NCBI RefSeq assembly: GCF_037265215.1
Contig: NZ_CP147737.1
Span: 3,628,001 to 3,692,000 of the forward strand
DNA from: Xenorhabdus griffiniae
Lineage (GTDB): Bacteria > Pseudomonadota > Gammaproteobacteria > Enterobacterales > Enterobacteriaceae
Direction of reading: 5' to 3'
Length of the DNA: 64,000 nt
Part shown: positions 21,299-29,086 of the stretch, piece after piece
How the letters are laid out: every line of letters begins with the position of its first letter
Numbering within the stretch: position 1 is the first letter of the stretch
Translations under genes and position numbers: made by a program
The notes under the pieces: model-generated
Database searches by the model: none
Told to the model about the DNA's origin: nothing
What the model saw: only the letters and a program-made list of their open reading frames with translations

Positions 21299-23674
21299 AT
21301 GACCAAATATAGCCTACGCACCCGTATGATGAGCCTGATATTGGTTCCTGTTTTACTGGTCGGAACGCTTGTGAGTATATCATTTATCTCATACCGCTAT
21401 TACGAGTTGAAGAGCCTGATAGTCCGCAGTGGGATCAGCATTATTGAACCCTTATCCATCGCCAGCGAGGTTGGCCTTAATCTGGACAACTGCCAGCAAG
21501 TTGACTCATTGATAAACAGCTTGCATCGCCGAAACTCTGAGATTGTCAGGGCAATTGCGATCTTTGATAAGGATAACAAGTTATTCGATATTTCGAATGA
21601 CAAGTATGACGTCAATCGCTTGAGGCTCGCGGCCAACGAAGCCATGCCCAAAACCTTGTCGAAAACGGAATACGGCAACAGTATCATCCTGAAGATGCCA
21701 ATTGTCTCAGAAACCTCTTCTCCTAATCCCTGGAACACTTCCACCAGCGATGCGCTGCCGGTTGGCTATATCGCGATTGATTTGGACTTACGCGCGGCCC
21801 AGCTCCAACAATACAAGGAGATTGCCACCTCCATCGTTCTGCTGATTTTGTGCCTTGGCGGAACAGCCCTGTTTGCCCATGTGCTGGTACGCAAAGTCAC
21901 CCAACCCTTGAACTGCATGGTTAAAGCCGTTGATCGTATCCGTCAGGGACAACTGAACAGCCGCGTGACAGGTGCTATGCCTGGAGAGTTATCCGCGCTC
22001 CAGAATGGTATCAACACCGTCGCAGAATCACTCTCGAAATACAAAGATGAGATGCAGCTTCATATCGATCAAGCCACTTCCGACCTGCAAATTACGATGG
22101 AACAGCTAGAAATTCAGAATGTTGAACTGACTATCGCCAAAAAACGCGCCCAAGAGGCGGTCAGGATCAAAACAGAATTTCTGGCTAATATGTCCCATGA
22201 ATTACGCACACCGCTTAATGGCGTCATTGGCTTTACCCGCCAGATGTTAAAAACCCCCATTACGCCACAACAGATGGAATATCTGTATGTCATTGACAGA
22301 TCGGCCAATAACCTGCTGAAAATCATCAATGATATTCTGGACTTCTCACGGCTGGAGTCCAATAAACTGGTATTGGATCAAGTACCTTTTCTGCTAAGAG
22401 ATACCGTCAATGAAGTTATTGAACTGCTGACGCCAGCGGCCAACGCGAAAAATCTTCCCCTGCATCACCATATTGATGAGAAGTTACCTAATTTGATGAT
22501 TGGCGATCCTATTCGCTTACAGCAAATACTGACTAACCTGATTGGTAATGCCATTAAATTCACAGATAAAGGCGATGTGACGCTGGATATCAAATTACGC
22601 CAGCAAAAACACCATCTTGTACAGATCGATTTTACCGTGACTGATACAGGTATCGGTATTAAACCCGAATACCGTCCAATTCTATTCCAGGCCTTCAATC
22701 AAGCAGATGCCAGTATTACTCGCCATTACGGGGGAACCGGACTGGGATTAAGTATCACTAAGCGACTGGTGAGTGAAATGAAAGGAAACATTGACTTTAC
22801 CAGTAAAGTCGCTAAAGGGACGGTATTTTACTTTGATATCTGGCTGGAAAAAGAGGAATATCCATTCGGATCATTGCCAGAATATCCACCAATCTGTTCG
22901 GCATTATCGCGTTTACCTATGACCGTTATGGCAGTGGACGATAATCCCGCTAATCTGAAATTGATCGGCACACTGCTACATGAACTGGTTGAAAATACCT
23001 TTCTGTGCAGTAATGGCATCGAGGCGCTGGAAATAGCGAGACAACATGCGCTGGATCTGATTTTGATGGATATCCAAATGGCGGATATGGATGGCATCCA
23101 GACATCTGAGCAAATCCAACAATTACCCCAACATAAAGAGACACCGATTGTGGCTGTTACGGCCTTTGCCTGCCATGAAGCAAAGAATGCACCGTTCATT
23201 GACTGTCTTTCCAAGCCACTGGATGAAAACTGCCTGAAAACATTGCTAAACCAATACTGCCGGCAGAAAAAATCACAAGCCATTGACTGGGAGATGGCAT
23301 TGAAGCGAACTGCCGGCAAAGAATCATTGGCACGGGAGATGTTAGAAATGCTGGTAAAATCATTGCCTGACATGAAAGGCATGATTAAACAAGCTTTAAC
23401 CGCCGATGGTGAAGCGATCCGCAAACACTTTCAGCATCATGTCCACCAATTACACGGCAGTTGCTGCTATAACGGCGTCCCTAAACTGAAAGCAATTTGC
23501 GAATTGGTTGAAAAACAGCTGCAACAAGGGGTTGCCCTGACTGATCTGGAACCAGAATTGCTGGAATTCATGGACGAGATCAATCATGTCATGGCAGCCG
23601 CTCCTGATATACTTGAGGCTACCACCCTGAAAGGGCCTTGTACCGTTTCTCAGCACTCCATGTTACCGAGCTAA
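21299..23674 (+). CDS. barA: Hybrid sensor kinase BarA, lacking the pseudo-receiver domain
   Basis: Inner-membrane tripartite sensor of the BarA-UvrY two-component system, which switches on the Csr small RNAs and, in entomopathogens, host-interaction traits. Order in 791 residues: TM1 at 11-31, periplasmic sensor to about 178, TM2 at 178-197, HAMP, coiled coil, HisKA with His300 (MSHELRTPLNG), HATPase (NLIGNAIKFTD, DTGIGI, GGTGLGLSI), receiver with Asp591 (LILMDIQMADMDG) and Lys639, and HPt with His719 (HQLHGSCCYNG). E. coli BarA has 918 residues and a pseudo-receiver between the ATPase and receiver. Here the ATPase end (FDIWLEK) is followed within 25 residues by MTVMAVDDNPANLKLIG. The relay residues are all intact. 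Confidence 0.95.
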   Translation: MTKYSLRTRMMSLILVPVLLVGTLVSISFISYRYYELKSLIVRSGISIIEPLSIASEVGLNLDNCQQVDSLINSLHRRNSEIVRAIAIFDKDNKLFDISNDKYDVNRLRLAANEAMPKTLSKTEYGNSIILKMPIVSETSSPNPWNTSTSDALPVGYIAIDLDLRAAQLQQYKEIATSIVLLILCLGGTALFAHVLVRKVTQPLNCMVKAVDRIRQGQLNSRVTGAMPGELSALQNGINTVAESLSKYKDEMQLHIDQATSDLQITMEQLEIQNVELTIAKKRAQEAVRIKTEFLANMSHELRTPLNGVIGFTRQMLKTPITPQQMEYLYVIDRSANNLLKIINDILDFSRLESNKLVLDQVPFLLRDTVNEVIELLTPAANAKNLPLHHHIDEKLPNLMIGDPIRLQQILTNLIGNAIKFTDKGDVTLDIKLRQQKHHLVQIDFTVTDTGIGIKPEYRPILFQAFNQADASITRHYGGTGLGLSITKRLVSEMKGNIDFTSKVAKGTVFYFDIWLEKEEYPFGSLPEYPPICSALSRLPMTVMAVDDNPANLKLIGTLLHELVENTFLCSNGIEALEIARQHALDLILMDIQMADMDGIQTSEQIQQLPQHKETPIVAVTAFACHEAKNAPFIDCLSKPLDENCLKTLLNQYCRQKKSQAIDWEMALKRTAGKESLAREMLEMLVKSLPDMKGMIKQALTADGEAIRKHFQHHVHQLHGSCCYNGVPKLKAICELVEKQLQQGVALTDLEPELLEFMDEINHVMAAAPDILEATTLKGPCTVSQHSMLPS

Positions 23675-23769
23675 TGTATAAAGTTGCCATTTACAACACG
23701 ATATGAAACCTGATTACTCCCCGCTTCGCGGGGAATAATCACACGCATCTTGAAGTTAGATTGGTATAT
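23674..23769. repeat. Palindromic intergenic repeat, copy 7
   Basis: Starts at the barA stop codon (left arm shortened: AATGTATAAAGTTGCC), core CCCCGCTTCGCGGGG, right end TTGAAGTTAGATTGGTATAT. Its position suggests it acts as the 3' hairpin of the barA transcript. Confidence 0.88.
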
Positions 23770-23817
23770 TGCCCGGTAACACGGAGAAGACAAGCGTGGC
23801 GCGTCAGTGTGGTTTTA

Positions 23818-24027
23818 TTAAGCGAGAAACTCTTTCTGGCTGGCAATCAATTTTGTGCCACAGGCTGTGTGCATCCCCTCTACTGGAATAGCTTTCCCAT
23901 TATTCTTTAAATTATCACTGCTCTCGACAATAGGAATACCTTTATAAGTGTAGCCACCCACAGCAATAATCACTTTTCCACCGTGATCGGTGGTATCGTT
24001 TAATAAAATAACGGCTCTGTTTGCCAT
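23818..24027 (-). CDS. PAAR-like spike-tip protein with a central deletion
   Basis: Product of 69 residues. The start (RAVILLNDTTDHGGKVI) and end (GMHTACGTKLIASQKEFLA) match the first and last parts of PAAR proteins that cap the VgrG spike of T6SS. In the usual ~85-95-residue form a segment with VARVGD and a Cys pair (xSCPxC) lies between 'KG.P' and 'I.E'; here KGIP joins directly to IVESSDN, so about 15-20 residues are missing in frame. Start chosen at MANRAV; the frame runs 15 codons upstream without similarity. Same strand as the VgrG island. It may be a non-functional tip or a diverged small form. Confidence 0.7.
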   Translation of the reverse strand: MANRAVILLNDTTDHGGKVIIAVGGYTYKGIPIVESSDNLKNNGKAIPVEGMHTACGTKLIASQKEFLA

Positions 24028-24141
24028 ATTGATCTCGTGCCTGAAAGGTTTGATTTTCAATGATTGAAGCAACTACAACATCAGAAACTACAAATAATTC
24101 GTGTTAGCTCATGATGTTGTGATGGTTTCAGGGTGACTGTG

Positions 24142-24846
24142 TTACCACTCACCGTAGGGGTATTTTTTCCCTTTGATAAAGTCTTTGATATATTCTGGGT
24201 AATCGTCTCCATAGCCACTAGAATGCTTTGTTTTTCCCTGACATACTGTCATCTTTTCGCCGAAAACTGATTCACCAGTAGCAATCAAAATATTGTTGCC
24301 GTTGTTTTTATCATAACCTCGTAACCAAGCCCGGGCAGCTCCGCCAGGTGCTAACCCAACAAATATTGTATCCCGATAGAATATATGCCCTTTCACTCTT
24401 CGCCCGATATAGGGTTCACGCATCAGTTGCCAGATTTCAGGGGTAAATTTAAAGGTTGTCTGATAAGGTTTTTTATCAATCACTGAATCCCAGCAAACGG
24501 TCAATGAACGGGGTAAAGCTTCACCATAGTTTCGAATACCACTGCTCGCCCATATATTTTTATTCCAACTATGTAGACTTTTAGAATCTGAACTTGCTCC
24601 ATCTGGCATAAATTTTTGCACAAGATAATTGTCTTCATCCTGAAACTGTACAAAACTGATACTGGCAGGAAAATATTCTGGTGTATAAAACTGGAACCAC
24701 CATTTATCATAAGGTAATGGTTCACTGTGGCGCATAATAGGTTTGTAATTCACTATTCTTTTACCCAGTGGATAAGACTGGCAGGCAGTTAATCCCACTA
24801 TCACGTTTAAGCCCAATAACAGGACTAATATTTTTTTGTTTCTCAT
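24142..24846 (-). CDS. DUF2931-like lipoprotein, possible T6SS immunity/accessory protein
   Basis: Product of 234 residues with lipoprotein signal (MRNKKILVLLLGLN ... LTAC, lipid Cys at residue 22). The mature part has YDKWWFQFYTPEYFPASI and a later segment on conversion to an extracellular beta-rich fold, resembling the DUF2931 family, whose members often neighbour VgrG/PAAR genes and may be periplasmic immunity proteins; this role is inference. It overlaps the upstream gene remnant by 4 bases (ATGA), the usual sign of translational coupling, so both once belonged to one operon. No effector gene for it remains nearby apart from the truncated upstream frame. Confidence 0.7.
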   Translation of the reverse strand: MRNKKILVLLLGLNVIVGLTACQSYPLGKRIVNYKPIMRHSEPLPYDKWWFQFYTPEYFPASISFVQFQDEDNYLVQKFMPDGASSDSKSLHSWNKNIWASSGIRNYGEALPRSLTVCWDSVIDKKPYQTTFKFTPEIWQLMREPYIGRRVKGHIFYRDTIFVGLAPGGAARAWLRGYDKNNGNNILIATGESVFGEKMTVCQGKTKHSSGYGDDYPEYIKDFIKGKKYPYGEW

Positions 24847-25005
24847 TTTGAAATTTCCTTACCAGTGATATCAAAAATGGCGCGGTGCCATTTTTCACAA
24901 GGGCGGTTCACAAAACTGATTAACTCTACGGCATTCACGCCACCCTGAATTTGTTCATCTTTTATTACCACACTATTCCAGTGGGATGAACAATGAACAT
25001 ATTTA
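24843..25005 (-). pseudogene. 3' remnant of a gene cut by IS982
   Basis: Last 53 codons of an unidentified gene (VNAVELISFVNRPCEKWHRA ...), ending in an ATGA overlap with the DUF2931 gene. The reading frame continues into the terminal repeat of the IS element at 25006, and nothing matching its 5' part is found on the far side. The overlap shows it was translated with the lipoprotein gene before it was destroyed. Family not recognised. Confidence 0.65.
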
Positions 25006-25983
25006 ACCTCAGCTTCGTTTAAAAATAGCGATATCATTATCCCGTAAATTCAAGCTCGGTTTTTTAGGTTGGAATGTATAAGCAATGAGACCTGCGGCGA
25101 TTTCCAGCAGAAAACCGAGCGGACTACGATGTCTTGAATGCTCTATCTGAGAAATATTTTTGAGCTGATCAATGACCGTTTCTATCAAAAATCGTCTTCT
25201 TAACATCAACCTATCCCAGAGCGATAACGCTTTGGCTTTCATGTTGCTACGGACATTCGTAATTAACGTAACGCCTTCCGCTTCCAGCTCATCGCATAAA
25301 GCCTGTGATAAATACCCTTTATCGCCATATAAACATCCCGTTAACCCTCTTGCCAATGCTTTGACAGGGTGACGATCATCCTGATTTCCTGCGGTTAATT
25401 TTACGGCCAAAAGTTCACCGCAATCATTGATAACCAGATGAAGTTTAAAACCATAGAACCCGCCTGTACTGGTTTTTCCTCGTTGTGCCATTCCCTCAAA
25501 TACGCGATGACGGGGGATCCGAAGATGGTGACAAATGGCAATTTTGGTGGAATCAATAAAAGCGATCCCTTGAGTTTTCGCTTTACGTGACGAAAGAAAA
25601 GCGCATAAAGGAATCAGTGCCCTTTTCTTCAGGGTGAGGATACGGGTATAGCTGACTAATCCGGGAAAATCTGCGGTAAGATATTGTTTTACACGTTTAT
25701 TATAAAACGTTTTAAAATCACGATAATGGCTCATATGAAATAAAATAAGGATCATCATGACTTCGCTGAGCGAAAGGGAAGCTTCGCGGTGCCGTTGACG
25801 TAATCCGTTTTCAATGAGCTGTTGATGCCAGAGAGGAATAAATTTTTGGCAAAAGTCATCGACGCAGCAGTAAAGTTCTTCTAAATTAGACATGCCTGAG
25901 GATCTCCACGATTTTGTTTTATTTAGCAAAAACTTTGATCGTGCCTCAGGCACTTTAGTTCCCTTCTTAAGCGAAGCTCAGGT
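25006..25983 (-). mobile_element. IS982-family insertion sequence
   Basis: About 978 bp bounded by imperfect inverted repeats: ACCTCAGCTTCGTTTAA at the left and, in reverse complement, ACCTGAGCTTCGCTTAA at the right. It encodes one transposase. No target duplication is visible: the left flank is ATATTTA and the right flank CACCTAA, so a deletion probably followed insertion. Confidence 0.85.
25009..25893 (-). CDS. IS982-family transposase
   Basis: DDE transposase of 294 residues from the chosen ATG (MSNLEELYCCVDDF). Characteristic stretches are FIDSTKIAICHH (first catalytic Asp), GFYGFKLHLVIND with LTAGNQDDRHP (around the second Asp), LYGDKGYLSQALCD, and RRRFLIETVIDQLKN (catalytic Glu). The frame appears full length and undamaged. 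A 20-codon extension upstream reaches the terminal repeat and is unlikely to be translated. Confidence 0.93.
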   Translation of the reverse strand: MSNLEELYCCVDDFCQKFIPLWHQQLIENGLRQRHREASLSLSEVMMILILFHMSHYRDFKTFYNKRVKQYLTADFPGLVSYTRILTLKKRALIPLCAFLSSRKAKTQGIAFIDSTKIAICHHLRIPRHRVFEGMAQRGKTSTGGFYGFKLHLVINDCGELLAVKLTAGNQDDRHPVKALARGLTGCLYGDKGYLSQALCDELEAEGVTLITNVRSNMKAKALSLWDRLMLRRRFLIETVIDQLKNISQIEHSRHRSPLGFLLEIAAGLIAYTFQPKKPSLNLRDNDIAIFKRS

Positions 25984-26206
25984 CACCTAATAATCCGGCT
26001 ATCCCTGAATCATGCCAGGCGTGAATCCAGTCATAGATAACTCTGAGACTACATCCTATCTCCTCGGCGATCTAGCGGGGTTTAATGCCTCTGGCAAGCA
26101 TGAGCAACCCCGTTCCTCACGTACGGATGTCCCGATGTCTGTGATTCAAAGCTAGTTGTTGTAATGTAAGACGTTCAGGTTCAGACAGTGTGATATCCGA
26201 TTTCAT
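25984..26206 (-). pseudogene. 5' remnant of an IS630-family transposase
   Basis: Translating the minus strand from 26206 gives MKSDITLSEPERLTLQQLAL ... RHRDIRT, a stop, LLMLARGIKP, another stop, then IAEEIGCSLRVIYDWIHAWH, the N-terminal helix-turn-helix region of IS630-type transposases. The frame is broken by at least two stop codons and ends at the IS982 boundary. The remaining two thirds of the gene are not in the window, pointing to a deletion associated with the IS982 insertion. Confidence 0.75.
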
Positions 26207-26303
26207 AAGAATAGGTGGTAAGTCATCGGATTACCGATTATAGCACCAATGCAGATAGTTTATCTGATCAACTTAAGGCAATTACACAAATTTAGAAACA
26301 GGG

Positions 26304-26717
26304 TCATTTACTCTTCCACTCATTGAAATTATTTATATCTTCACCAAGAATGCATGAATAAATAGGAGAATTATTGTTATTTTCGAAAAAGGTTATTAAT
26401 TTACCATTAGGTTCTACCTGCGTAGCAATATCTTTACTTGTTCCTACCACAAATCTATCATTATCTGAATGAAATTCAATCATATTATATGATGGGTCTT
26501 TTTGCATATTTTGTATGTAGTTTTCCTTTATTTTTTTGGATGTTTCATTGGATATATATGATTCATTGTTTATTTGTAATTCTAGCTTTTCTCCTTTTTC
26601 GATAACAGATATTGTATTGTTGTCATCCGTTTCACAATAAAAAATAATGTCACTATCGGACTGAGCAATAGTAGGAAAACATAAAATACAGAGTAAAAAT
26701 ATGGCATTTTTTTTCAT
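26304..26717 (-). CDS. Small secreted protein, candidate immunity protein for the lysozyme-type effector
   Basis: Product of 137 residues with a signal peptide (MKKNAIFLLCILCFPTIAQS, cleavage near IAQ-SDS) and an AT-rich gene. The mature part has no motif I recognise; it begins DIIFYCETDDNNTISVIEKG and contains two Cys (CETDD, YSCILG) that could form a disulfide. It lies about 200 bases downstream of the effector on the same strand. A small periplasmic protein after a cell-wall hydrolase effector is the usual place for immunity, so this role is inferred from position. Start chosen at MKKN because AGGA lies upstream and it begins the signal peptide. Confidence 0.65.
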   Translation of the reverse strand: MKKNAIFLLCILCFPTIAQSDSDIIFYCETDDNNTISVIEKGEKLELQINNESYISNETSKKIKENYIQNMQKDPSYNMIEFHSDNDRFVVGTSKDIATQVEPNGKLITFFENNNNSPIYSCILGEDINNFNEWKSK

Positions 26718-26919
26718 AATAAACTTTATTCCTGTTAGCAAAAAATTCATTAAAATCTGGCAAGAATAGCACATAAGTGATCCTAGTTTACTGGATGGCA
26801 ACCGGCCACACACATTTAACTGGAAATGGAGATTACACAAAATCGTAAACAAGGTCTCTGAACCAGATTTAACCTATAAATAACCGGTAACTGTCAGATC
26901 GAGTTTGAGCTAATACAGC

Positions 26920-28275
26920 TCATTTTCTCCTTCGCATTCTTTCTTTTTCCCCCATATTCTCTCTTTCTTTCTCCATCGTATTATCTCTTCCTTTCAAGAT
27001 CATGATTCTTCTGTTTATATAATTTAGGAGATTACGATTTTCTATTCCGTACATTTTTCTACTTAACTGTTCTGTTCTAAAAGGATTTGCAGTGATTAAT
27101 TCCCGTACTCTTTCATAGCCTTTCAAAGCTTCATCTCTGTTCTTCACCGGCCCTCGTTGTGCTGTATTAGGGTCATGCCAGAGTCCCCATGCAAATGAAT
27201 AAACTTTATAATTGTAGATAGAACTACCATTAAATTCGAATCTGTCATTGTTTAGCAGTTGATTAAGATGCTCAGCCTTCAATACCCTAATTGCTTTTTT
27301 TAGATAATCTAATCTATCGTTATAACCATTGAATCCTCCATTGATAAGCGCAGTTACTTTGTTAAAATCGTCATCTCCAGCAGAGCTAGAAACGTTTTTG
27401 TATACGTTATAAAACCAAAATGCGGACAACACGCTATGGGGCGAAGATAATAATTTATCCCTATCTTGTTTAGAAGATGTTACATCTTCTCCAATATAAC
27501 GACCATAAGAACTATAGGTGTCCTGATATGTTAATTGCATAAGCCCTCGACCATACCAAGGATTATATGCCTTATTTTCTCCCCCTCCTTCTTTCGTTAC
27601 ACTCAATCCCCCACTTTCATGACATATCTGAGCTAAAAAATGGGCTTTGCCGCGACATGTAGTAATACCAAATCTATTAAATCCCTGGTTCAATGCGTCT
27701 AAATTTCCTTCAAGTGTTGTTCGTGCTGTACGGGGAACTATTTCTTGCAGTTCACTTAGTGTAATATCTCTATTGCATGCGCACTTTTTAATCACTTGTA
27801 TTTCCAACACATGCCGCCGATTGAGCTGGTGAGTTGATACCCCCTGTAACGTCGAACCACGGAAATGATCTGAATTCTGTAATTCTTGCTCCTGCCATCC
27901 TTGAATTGTAGGATATCCATCACTGAGCATTCCCAATGTGATGTATTGATATTCATATCCATCCATTAAAGCCGTTGATTTAATATGAGAATTGGCTTCT
28001 CCTGTCTTTGTGCGAGGAGTTCGTTTGACAATTTCATCCGCCAGTGGTTGTGCTGATATAGATAAGATAACAGGCATTGGAGGAAGGTCTTCTTCACGTA
28101 ACATTCCATTACCATCCGTGGTACCCGTTCGTACAATATTTTTGTTTCCGCGACTTGCCAGCTTATAAGGCATACCCGTTAATGGTTCATCCTGTTCATC
28201 AACGAGTTGAAATTCAATCCAGTGTTTCAGTATTTTTTGACAATCAATGCAATTTGTCGGATCTAACGACTTCAT
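26920..28275 (-). CDS. T6SS cargo effector with GH19/lysozyme-like peptidoglycan hydrolase domain
   Basis: Product of 451 residues. Residues 15-100 form a domain common at the front of VgrG-linked effectors (HWIEFQLVDEQDEPLTGMPY). The catalytic part at about 175-400 has HFLAQICHESGGL (putative acid Glu220) followed by GRGLMQLTYQDTY (242-254), the hallmark of GH19 chitinase/lysozyme-fold enzymes, pointing to cleavage of peptidoglycan glycan chains in a rival's periplasm. No signal peptide, as expected for T6SS cargo. It directly follows the DUF4123 adaptor gene (22-base gap). The last 20 residues (MEKERENMGEKERMRRRK) are highly charged and look like an extension. Effector status rests on motif plus context. 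Confidence 0.82.
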   Translation of the reverse strand: MKSLDPTNCIDCQKILKHWIEFQLVDEQDEPLTGMPYKLASRGNKNIVRTGTTDGNGMLREEDLPPMPVILSISAQPLADEIVKRTPRTKTGEANSHIKSTALMDGYEYQYITLGMLSDGYPTIQGWQEQELQNSDHFRGSTLQGVSTHQLNRRHVLEIQVIKKCACNRDITLSELQEIVPRTARTTLEGNLDALNQGFNRFGITTCRGKAHFLAQICHESGGLSVTKEGGGENKAYNPWYGRGLMQLTYQDTYSSYGRYIGEDVTSSKQDRDKLLSSPHSVLSAFWFYNVYKNVSSSAGDDDFNKVTALINGGFNGYNDRLDYLKKAIRVLKAEHLNQLLNNDRFEFNGSSIYNYKVYSFAWGLWHDPNTAQRGPVKNRDEALKGYERVRELITANPFRTEQLSRKMYGIENRNLLNYINRRIMILKGRDNTMEKERENMGEKERMRRRK

Positions 28276-28297
28276 TCTTCTTTTCCTTATGTTCTAT

Positions 28298-29086
28298 TTA
28301 TCCGTCAATACGCTCGTTAAGAGCAACTTTTTGACTATCAGTCAGAAAGTACTCAAGGGTTAACTTGTCCAGTTTACCGTTTTCCTCTCTCGCCTGTTTC
28401 AACCAAGCGACAAGGCTGTGCTGCAATTGCCCCGCCGGTTCATCCAGTTTCAATGCCAATTCAGGAGCTTCTTCCCAAAGCTGACAACTTAATGCGTAAG
28501 CTAGATTCTTGAGCGTCGTATCAGTTGAGTAACGGGCATCAATCAGATGATCACCCAACACAAATAAATTTGTGTTCAGTTTCTGAGGGCAATTTTCTGG
28601 CCGGTAATAGCAAATCGGGTCAGGTGTATCGATCATCAGCTCATTAACCGGTGTTAACAGTTCACGCCAGTCCCCCGGTTTTAGAGCGGGCAACAACGGT
28701 GCGAAAATACGGTTATCCATCAGCCGCAACACCACAACCTGACCCCGCAGCAACACCTGCTGATGCAACCGCCAGTGCTCTAACTGAAATGACCACGGCA
28801 GTGTGCTGCGATATCCCCAGCCCCAACTGGCATCGCTGAATGCGTGTTTATCCAGCAGTAGAGCCAGTTCTGGCAGGCAGTTGGCTTTGGGTTGGATCAG
28901 CCACGGGCTTTGCTCCAGCATGGCATTCATTGGTGTACCGCTGTAGAGCGGAAACGCCTGCGCTGTCCAGCCGTTAAGGTAAAAGGTTTGGACGGGATTC
29001 GGCTCAGCTAGGCTGTTAACCAAAAAATAGCAATTGCCTCTGTCCTGATGTGATAGCCAGTTTTTCCAATCGGTCGGTTCCATCAT
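28298..29086 (-). CDS. DUF4123 T6SS adaptor/chaperone (Tap/TEC)
   Basis: Product of 262 residues of the DUF4123 family, cytoplasmic chaperones that load a specific effector onto a VgrG tip. The N-terminal CYFLVNSLAEPN and SPWLIQ region, and WGWGYRSTLPWSFQLEHWR with VLLRGQVVVLRLMDNRIF, are typical. The ATG overlaps the vgrG stop codon (ATGATG, with TGA inside), so translation is coupled. Position between vgrG and the lysozyme-like effector says it serves that effector. The longer upstream frame (57 bases) would lie inside vgrG and is not needed. Confidence 0.88.
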   Translation of the reverse strand: MMEPTDWKNWLSHQDRGNCYFLVNSLAEPNPVQTFYLNGWTAQAFPLYSGTPMNAMLEQSPWLIQPKANCLPELALLLDKHAFSDASWGWGYRSTLPWSFQLEHWRLHQQVLLRGQVVVLRLMDNRIFAPLLPALKPGDWRELLTPVNELMIDTPDPICYYRPENCPQKLNTNLFVLGDHLIDARYSTDTTLKNLAYALSCQLWEEAPELALKLDEPAGQLQHSLVAWLKQAREENGKLDKLTLEYFLTDSQKVALNERIDG

